64,000 bases of DNA from positions 6,425,501 through 6,489,500 of the forward strand of contig JAVHKY010000054.1 in NCBI GenBank assembly GCA_035079385.1. The letters are read 5' to 3'. The stretch is from Aspidiotus rigidus (lineage: Eukaryota > Arthropoda > Insecta > Hemiptera > Diaspididae). A program made the position numbers and the translations under genes. The notes beneath the pieces are model-generated. The model saw only the letters and a list, made by a program, of their open reading frames with translations, did no database searches and was not told the DNA's origin. Positions 38,561-64,000 of this stretch are shown here, piece after piece (positions within the stretch are counted from its first letter, which is position 1; each line of letters opens with the position of its first letter).

Positions 38561-39066
38561 AGCTTTCAACAGCCTGCAACAATAGAGTCTACTACTGAAT
38601 GATATTATAAGTAAGTATGGGTTGCGTGAGTGAATCAAAAAAGGTAAAAATTGAATCTAAACATGATACCTGCAGAGAATTGTTAGTTCATACCCTTTTA
38701 TTTTGTTGTGTGCTTGTGTGAGCGTGTCAGCAGCCTGTATGTGTAAAATATGCTTTTTAAAAGGTGAAAATGGACATAACACCTTTTTACCTCTGAAGAT
38801 AAAAACGTAGTAATGAGTTGATTCAACTATTGAATTGGAGAAAAACGGTTTTATATCCATTTTCACCTCTAAACAGCATATTTTACACATACGAGCTGCT
38901 GACACACTCACACAAACACACAACAAAATAAAAGGGTATGAACTAACAATTCTCTGCAGGTATCATGTTTAGATTCAATTTTTGCCTTTCTTGATTCACT
39001 CACGCAACCCATACTTACTTATAATATCATTCAGTAGTGGACTCTATTGTTGCAGGCTGTTGAAAG
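38561..39066. repeat. Family B palindrome, arms about 240 bp
   Basis: Starts CAACAGCCTGCAACAATAGA and ends with its near-exact reverse complement; the centre is the small palindrome AGTTGATTCAACT at about 38816-38828. Frames seen here are by-products of the palindrome. Confidence 0.75.
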
Positions 39067-39309
39067 TTATATTTTGTTGTGTACTTGTGTGAGTTTGTCA
39101 GCAGCCTGTATGTGTAAAATATGCTTTTTAAAAGGTGAAATTGGACATAATACCTTTTCAATTCTGGAGATAAAATGGTATCCATTTTCACCTTTAAACA
39201 GCATATTTTACCAATATCACTATAGGACTAGTATAATATAGTTTGAGAGTCTAAATTTTTCTCGAATCTCCAGCTATTATATGATAGCTCAAGAGTTAAA
39301 ATTTCAACA

Positions 39310-39778
39310 GGGAACGCGTTTTATAAGGGGCTATTTGAGAAATCTGGCGTGCGCCGTGCGCCGTCCAGCGAAAAACTTAGAAAAATTTCGACTCTCGAGC
39401 TATATATGATAGGAGGGGGACTTAGAAAAAATTTCGAATCTGAAGCTATATATGATAGACGAGGGACTTGGAAAACTTTTGACTCTCGAGCTATATATGA
39501 TAGGGGACAAATTTTTCCAAGTCCCCCTCCTATCATATATAGCTCGAGAGTCGAAATTTTTCTAAGTCCCTCTCCTATCACATATGGCGCGAGAGTCGAA
39601 TTTTTTCCAAGTCCCCCCTTCCATCATCTATAGCTCGAGAGTCGAAATTTTTCTAAGTCCCTCTCCTATCATATATGGCTCGAGGGTCGAAATTTTTCTA
39701 AGTTTTTCGCTGGACGGCGGACGGCGCACGGCGCACGGCAGATTTCTCAAATAGCCCCCCATAAAACAGGTTCCCTGT
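39310..39778. repeat. Family A foldback copy
   Basis: Begins AACAGGGAACGCG and ends AACAGGTTCCCTGTT; in between, 45-base units run first in one orientation, then flip at about 39505 to the other. It looks like two family A right ends joined head to head. Confidence 0.65.
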
Positions 39779-40109
39779 TAAAACGACGGCTTCCTTAACG
39801 AAGTTGAACGAGGAACGCAGGGAACCTGTTATATGAGTCGAATGGGATTTGGTATTGAAGATTCAAGGAAGCCTAGACCTACGATAAGCCTAGTATAATA
39901 TAGTTTGAGAGTCTAAATTGGGAGAGTCGAAATTTTTCCAAGTCCCCCCTTCCATCATCTATAGCTCGAGAGTCGAAATTTTTCTAAGTCCCTCTCCTAT
40001 CATATATGGCTCGAGGGTCGAAATTTTTCTAAGTTTTTCGCTGGACGGCGGACGGCGCACGGCGCACGGCAGATTTCTCAAATAGCCCCCCATAAAACAG
40101 GTTCCCTGT
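39779..40109 (+). repeat. Family A copy, tandemly joined
   Basis: Starts AAAACGACGGCTTCC immediately after the CCCTGTT end of the previous copy and itself ends CCCTGTT, again followed at once by AAAACGACGG at 40110. Copies therefore sit end to start without spacer. Confidence 0.65.
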
Positions 40110-40346
40110 TAAAACGACGGCTTCCTTAACGAAGTAGAACGAGGGCACCGCGTGAAGGTAGGGAACCGTCGCTGGCCTTTTCTCTTTCTTTCACGTTTCT
40201 GTATATGAGGAGGTTGAAATTTTTTTCTTCTTCTTCCGGAATAAAGTCAAAAAATAGGAGTAAATAAAAGAATATCATAATTATTAATCTTTTATTTTCA
40301 GCCTACATTAACCGTCCATAGGTATGTGATGGGGCGCATATTATTA

Positions 40347-40847
40347 CTACTCTTTCCAAGACAATAAAATGTCATGTACTATATTTCGAGTGGCTACTGA
40401 ATCGTTGTTCAAAATGTTCTCTTTCTTGGTCAGGAGGCAAATGTTATCCTTTCTTCGTGCCCTGCTTAGCGCCACATAGAGTTGACCGTGTGAAAATAAA
40501 TGCTCCCTTAGATCGATGCCAACTACATCTAACGTTTGCCCCTGAGATTTATTTACCGTCATGGCATACGCGAGCCGCAATGGATACTGCCTACGAATTA
40601 TTTCAAGCCCTCTTTTCCCAGTTGTGAATTTGAATATAACCCGAGGAATTACGAATGTTTTTGTTTCGTCCTCAGGTTTACTGACTTCTAATGAAAATTT
40701 GAATATCCTTCTAACTATTACTTTTGTTCCATTAACCAACCCTTCTTCAAAGTTCAGATTCCGAATGAGAGTACACATCGCACCAATTTTAACCTTGAGC
40801 TCATGATTAGGAATACCTGGTCGGCAATATTTGAATGTGCCTCCCAT
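40347..40847 (-). pseudogene. Helitron Pif1-type helicase, C-terminal fragment
   Basis: A 166-codon minus-strand frame matches the end of the Pif1-like helicase of Helitrons. Seen: KIGAMCTLIRNLNFEEGLVN, then YPLRLAYAMTVNKSQGQTLD (helicase motif V region) and GQLYVALSRARR (motif VI). The preceding helicase motifs and the replication-initiator domain are missing. A further frame at 41091-40807 overlaps it and may be a frameshifted continuation. In intact Helitrons this domain lies near the 3' end of the single long ORF, so this is a truncated, inactive copy. Confidence 0.85.
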
Positions 40848-41299
40848 TAAAGAGCTGTGCCGGTTTGATGTCGTCCCATAATCCCATCAAGTACACATTG
40901 ACTGGGCAGAAATTAGTATTTTTACGTACTATTTCAAAAAATGCGTTAATGAGATCCCCTGACAATTCATCATGTAGAATCTCATTCTCTACGCTACCGT
41001 CCGTCATACTGTTTGAAAGAAAAATATACAACTTCGAATGATACAAATGGAACAACTGTTGCGTGTATGAGTCTAATGTAAAATGATGCAACGCCGCGCC
41101 ACGCGCTTCTATTTATATCAATCGTCGCTACTGCTGGATCATTTCGAGAGCATTCGAGAACTGTCAAAAAAACGGAAGGAAGAGAGCCTACTTCCAGAAA
41201 CTACTCGAACGGTCAGCGAGAAACTACTCGAACGGTCAGGTTAACCGGTCGCGTCGTAGTTTGTAAGGTTGACCCGCCCTAACCACGCCCTAACGATGC

Positions 41300-41442
41300 G
41301 TAGGTAGCGCTTCAGATTTACCGAGTTTCCAATAGATAGCGGCACTTGAATTTTCGGCCACGCGAATTTTCGGCACGCGATTTTCTTGCGTCACTCGATT
41401 TTTTAGCGTCACGCGCGCGAGCTTACAGGTTTATATAATAGA
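41300..41442 (-). mobile_element. Possible 5' end of the Helitron fragment
   Basis: Read on the minus strand from 41442, the sequence begins TCTATTATATAAACCTGTAA with host A before it, a Helitron-like start, in the same orientation as the helicase fragment. Beyond 41443 family A sequence resumes. I could not find the matching CTRR end on the left, where family A stops at about 40145. Confidence 0.45.
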
Positions 41443-41676
41443 TAGGGGACAAATTTTCCCAAGTCTCCCTCCTATCATAAATAGCTCGAGATTTTTTTTT
41501 TTGTATTTGTTTTTCTTTGTTCAAGCCTAGCATAAAACTAGTACATGAGAAGAGGATGGACGCAGAATCAGGAATTATGTAGGGCTTTAGACGGATCTTT
41601 TTTTCATTTACTTCAGGTCTAGTAAATTGAGTAAGTATAGGTCTAACATAATGCTAATACTGCCTATAAGCCGAGA

Positions 41677-41955
41677 TAAACAACACAAACTGTAAAATGA
41701 GTATCGTCTACATGAATGACAAAGCCCCAATTCTCCTGATTGTTTCAAGCTGAATTTTCTCAAGCCATAAGCTGAGATAAACACAAGCTGTAGAATAAGT
41801 ACCCTCCAGAAGTACGACAAAGACCCAATTATCCTAATGGTTTCAAACTGAGTTTTTCCAGAAGCCAAAAGCAGAGATAAACACAAACTAGAGGGTAGGT
41901 ATCTTCCACAAGTAAAACAAATCCTGAATTCTCCTGATCGTTTCCAGCTGAATTT
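41677..41955. repeat. Tandem repeat, about 3 units of roughly 100 bp
   Basis: Three successive copies of GATAAACACAAACT(...)CAAA(...)CCCAATTCTCCTGAT(...)TTTCAAGCTGAATTTT are visible. Diverged relatives occur singly near 56600, 57230 and 59400. Confidence 0.6.
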
Positions 41956-42269
41956 TAACAGGGAACCTGTTTTATGGGGGGGCTTTTTAAGAAACTTGCC
42001 GTGCGCCGTCCAGCAAAAAACTTGGAAAAATTTCACCTCTCGAGCTATCATATTATATAGCTGGAGATTCGAGAAAAATTTAGACTCTCAAACTATATTA
42101 TACTAGGCTTATAGTGGTATGGGTAAAATATGCTGTTTAAAGGTGAAAATAGATACCGTTCTATCTCCATAATTGAAAAGGTAATATGTTCATTTTCATC
42201 TTTAAAAAAAAATATTTTACACATACAGGCTGCTGACACACTCACACAAGTACACAACAAAATATTACT

Positions 42270-43110
42270 TTCAACAGCCTGCAACAATAGAGTCTACTAC
42301 TGAATGATATTATAAGTAAGTATGGGTTGCATGAGTGAATCAAAAAGGGTAAAAATTGAATCTGAACATGATACCTGCAGAGAATTGTTAGTTCGTACCC
42401 TTTTAATCCTATATTTTATTGTGTGCTTGTGTGAGTGTGTCAGCAACCTGTCTGTGTAAAATATGCTATTTTCCAATTCAATAGTTGAATCAACTCATTG
42501 GTCATTACTACGTTTTATCCTCAGAATAAGGTATCATGTCCATTTTCACCTTTTAAAAAGCATATTTTACACATACAGGCTGCTGACACACTCATACAAG
42601 CACACAATAAAATATGGGATTAAAAGGGTATGAACTAACAATTCTCTGCAGGTATCAAGCTTAGATTCAATTTTTACCTTTTTTGATTCACTCACGCAAC
42701 CCATACTTACTTATAATATCAATACAGTAGTAGACTCTATTGTTGCAGGTTGTTGAAAGTTATATTTTGTTGTGTACTTGTGTGAGTGTGTCAGCAACCT
42801 GTATGTGTAAAATATGCTTTTTAAAAGGTGAAAATGGACATGATACCTTATTCTGAGGATAAAACGTAGTAATGACCAATGAGTTGATTCAACTATTCAA
42901 TTGGAAAATAGCATATTTTACACAGACAGGTTGCTGACACACTCACACAAACACACAATAAAATATAGGATTAAGAGGGTATGAACTAACAATTCTCTGC
43001 AGGTATCATGTTCAGATTCAATTTTTACCCTTTTTGATTCACTCACGCAACCCATACTTACTTATAATATCATTCAGTAGTAGACTCTATTGTTGCAGGC
43101 TGTTGAAAGC
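42270..43110. repeat. Family B, two palindromic copies in a row
   Basis: Two units, about 42270-42745 and 42746-43110, each containing TGTGTAAAATATGC and its complement. They share a 60-base block around GTTGAATCAACTCATTGGTC (inverted at 42880). Confidence 0.65.
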
Positions 43111-43567
43111 TATATTAACAGGGAACCTGTTCTATGGGGGGCTTTTTGAGAAATTTGCCGTGTGCCATCTAACAAAAACCAGAAAAATTTCGACTCTCGA
43201 CCCATGTATGATAGGAATTTTTCCAAGTCCCCCTTCTATCATATATAGCTCAAAAATCAGAATTTTTTCAAGTCCCCCTCCTAAAATATATAGCTGGAGA
43301 TTCGAGAAAAATTTAGACTCTCAAACCATATTATACTAGGCTTATAGTAGGTGTAGGCCCTCTTTATACTAGCTTCATCTAGGTCTAGGCTTCCTTGAAT
43401 TCTCAATACCAAATCCCAAATGACTCATAAAACAGGTTCCCTGCGTTCCTCGCTTAACTTCGTTAAGGAAGCCGTCGTTTTTTCGACCTGGACGACCTTG
43501 AGTTTTAGTATTTTGTTCATTAATTAGGTCAATTTTGATGTAAACACGTCCGTCGAGTTTGAAAAAA

Positions 43568-43712
43568 CTTGAGAGTCGAAATTTTTCCAAGTCCCCCTCT
43601 AATCATATATAGCTCGAGAGTCGAAATTTTTCCAAGTTTTTTGCAGGACGGCGCACGTCAGACGGCGCACGGCAAATTTCTCAAAAAGCCCCCCATAAAA
43701 CAGGTTCTCTGT
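43568..43712 (+). repeat. Family A right-end fragment
   Basis: One and a half 45-base units, then the GGACGGCGCACG stretch and the AACAGGTTCTCTGTT hairpin. It lies just outside the big inverted repeat. Confidence 0.6.
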
Positions 43713-44595
43713 TAAAAGTTTGTTTGTCTCTGTTTTTTTTCTTAAGCTAGTGGCTTTTGGTGAGCACTCACCTTAGTCTGGTATAGATCCAGTTTAAAAA
43801 TTTCAATATAATACCTTTTGAAAAGCTCACTCACTCCACTTGTTCGCTCCCCTCCTTGATCTAGTATGAGTCTACTATAGAAAATTTTAAGCTAATAGCT
43901 TTTTGTGAGAATTTAGGATTCAGTGGTGTTTATTTTTATTTTTTATTTACCTTAAAGATAGTATGGACTTATTTTCTTGAACAGAATTTGTATAAATATA
44001 AACCAGGTTCAATTTTATTATAATTGATACCACATTGTTCCTTGTGTGAGATCACTTGTACCATTTTCTGTTGTTCTATGCAAATTCATTTTGCTATGTA
44101 TTTTATTACGTCTTCATTTCTATTATGTTTATGCGACCATAATATTATGTTTTATTTCAATTCAAATATTTGTTTTTTGTATTATTCTTCATTAAAGCTA
44201 TGCAAGATATAAGTCTAACACTCAAATTTATTATCAGAATCTGAGATATCATCATAAGACTTGAATGATACCGTACTGAATTTAGAACAAAGAAAGATTT
44301 TGAGCAGCAGATTATGCACTCCTGCAAATCTTCATAATTATCTCAACATTATGGAAAAGAACTTCTAATGTGAAGTTTCCCTAGTAATGTACACTCTTGA
44401 GACTGTTTGAAGCGCCTCACCAAGTGAACAGACATATCAATAATAATTAATACCAACTAATTAAAGATTTAAACTCCATCTTCAATTTTACAATCTTCCT
44501 GATCAGCTGGAAACACATAAATGAATAAACATTTTCTCCTATTTCTTGCTGACAAATAATGCGTGTGGTTGTAGATGCTTGTAAGAGTGTGAGTA
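43713..44595. other. Intergenic DNA without a supported gene
   Basis: AT-rich; no feature recognised. Confidence 0.4.
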
Positions 44596-44599
44596 AAAA

Positions 44600-45125
44600 G
44601 TGGGCGGGGCTCAAATGAATACACTGAACATGAAACCAGCATATGACTCCTATTTTCCTAACGCTCCTAATGTTTTTCACCGTAAAAATTGAAAAATCTT
44701 CTTCCAGAAAATCAACTAACAAGTTGAACTATAAATTTTATCTACCAGGAGTATTAGGAGAGTAAAAGCTACATGCTGGTATCAAGTTCAATTATCCCGC
44801 CACCTGTATTTACTCACACAAGCACACCAATTTCAATAAATACACTAAACATGTTACCAGCATATAACTCCTATTTCTCTAATACTCCTAATACTTTTTC
44901 ACTGTAGAAATTGAAAAATCTTCTGCCAAAAAATCAACTCAACAACATTTCAAGTTGAAAACTTCAGGTTTTACCTACCATTTGTATTAGGAGAGTAAGA
45001 GCAATATGCTGGTATCAAGTTCATTTTTTCCACAATCTGATTCACTCACACAAGTTCACTAATTCCTATAGATACATTTGACATGTTACCAGAATATGAC
45101 TCCTATTTTCCTCAAGGAGCAAATT
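44600..45125. repeat. Tandem repeat, about 2.3 units of roughly 225 bp
   Basis: ATACACT(G/A)AACATG recurs at about 44617 and 44839, and a weaker ATACATTTGACATG at about 45070. Each full unit also contains CTAATACTCCTAAT-like and ATTAGGAGAGTAA blocks that pair as an inverted repeat. Confidence 0.65.
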
Positions 45126-45995
45126 TATTACCCCTTCCAATTCACTCATGCAACTAAACTTGCTTGTAAGTCATTTAGTAGTAGACCCTATTATTCTAGG
45201 CTGTAGAAAGACATAATATAGAAATGGTTTTCTCTCGCGGATGCGTAACATCTATTTGATTTATAGAAATGAAAAATAGAAGAGCGAATTCAGATTGAAG
45301 AAATGATATATTTTACAATTTAGGTATTTGTTGCAACACACTTCAGCACGTGAACTACGATAACTAAATACATAAATTTAGGACAAAATTCGAACAAAGG
45401 TATTTTTACTCGAACATCGATACATTAGGACTATTCTCATTTCATAATAACTACGTTCAAGGTATAATATGCCGACTAGAAAAATGACAGATATATTCGC
45501 TGAGGCAAAAATTTTGAAAAGAATAATCATTAGATTAACATAATTGTAGAAAGTAAACAAACCGTTATAAAAGGAAATACAAGTTTATAAAAATAATCAA
45601 ATGAGTAAGGTACTAAACACAAATATATTTACGCGGAAAAAGGGGGGGAGAATGCTTCCCTTTTTTTCCTTCTTCTATTTTCCAATCAATACCAAATTTA
45701 ATGTTCTAATCACTCAAGTAACTAAACACACAGTTAGGAGAAAAAAAATTGAACATAAAAACTAACATTGCACATTACCATCTCACATAAAGTTCTTTCT
45801 TTTTCTTTTTTTTTTTTTTCATCTGCGAATTTAACATTAAACTAATAATAAATACATCGAGCCTTATAATTAATTTCTGTTTTAAGGAGAACGCACATTA
45901 AAGACAAAATCAAAAATTAATAAATCGAATTCTTTGGAATAGGCTACAAGTTATCTTACGTGGTCAGAAATCTGTATTTCACACTTTTCAAAAAT
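45126..45995. other. 3' flank of the SH2 adaptor gene
   Basis: AT-rich and probably includes the 3' UTR of the minus-strand SH2 gene. No clear single poly(A) signal. Confidence 0.35.

Positions 45996-64000
<18,005 letters not shown>

Larger units (their letters stand above)
38190..43484. repeat. Large inverted repeat array (families A and B) around a Helitron fragment
   Basis: The left end (38190-39310) and the right end (about 41945-43484) are reverse complements over long stretches: for example frames of 102 codons at 38638-38333 (minus) and 43034-43339 (plus) are nearly identical. Two repeat families alternate. Family A runs from AAAACGACGGCTTCCTTAAC to a terminal AACAGGTTCCCTGTT hairpin. 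Family B is a palindrome built on TGTGTAAAATATGC and CAACAATAGAGTCTACTACT. The middle (39311-41944) holds more family A copies and a Helitron helicase piece. Confidence 0.75.

Noticed and set aside
38333..38638. 102-codon frame with an identical partner at 43034-43339
   Set aside because: It is a translation of families A and B in the two arms of the inverted array, not a conserved gene.

Overview
This window is animal nuclear DNA, most likely from an insect. The genes have many short exons separated by introns with GT..AG ends, the intergenic DNA is AT-rich and full of transposon relics, and the conserved genes are metazoan: TMEM94, a BAG-domain co-chaperone resembling insect starvin, proteasome subunit Rpn5/PSMD12, a CEP170-like protein and an SHB-type SH2 adaptor. 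I cannot fix the order or species from sequence alone. There is no rRNA, tRNA, CRISPR array or operon that I can support.

Layout. 0.7-4.3 kb (+): a CEP170-like centrosomal/microtubule protein in 12 coding exons. 5.6-7.0 kb (-): coding-like but interrupted reading frames, either a decayed gene or a small gene I could not splice. 7.5-14.6 kb (+): TMEM94 in 24 coding exons whose junctions all keep frame (1432 aa). 16.7-20.7 kb (+): starvin/BAG3-like gene, convergent with 21.4-23.6 kb (-): Rpn5/PSMD12 (449 aa). 23.9-27.2 kb: nested terminal-inverted-repeat elements. 29.0-30.4 kb (-): a secreted, highly glycosylatable basic protein I do not recognise. 30.7-31.8 kb (-): broken Ty3/gypsy pol. 32-37 kb: well delimited small transposons, including a 521-bp TA-flanked MITE, a 966-bp non-autonomous Helitron and a 559-bp hAT-type MITE. 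38.2-43.5 kb: a large inverted array of two repeat families with a Helitron helicase fragment inside. 44.6-45.1 kb: a tandem repeat of about 225 bp. 46.0 kb to the right edge (-): an SHB-like SH2 adaptor whose 5' end lies outside the window and which holds a 14.8-kb intron packed with foldback repeats and transposon pieces.

The genes are unrelated housekeeping or signalling loci. The main biological oddity is the density of long inverted repeats: about fourteen separate foldback structures with arms from 20 to several hundred bases. At least seven of these lie inside the transcribed intron of the SH2 adaptor, so its pre-mRNA could form long double-stranded RNA. Exon coordinates were worked out by eye from splice sites and frame continuity; repeat-arm limits are approximate.
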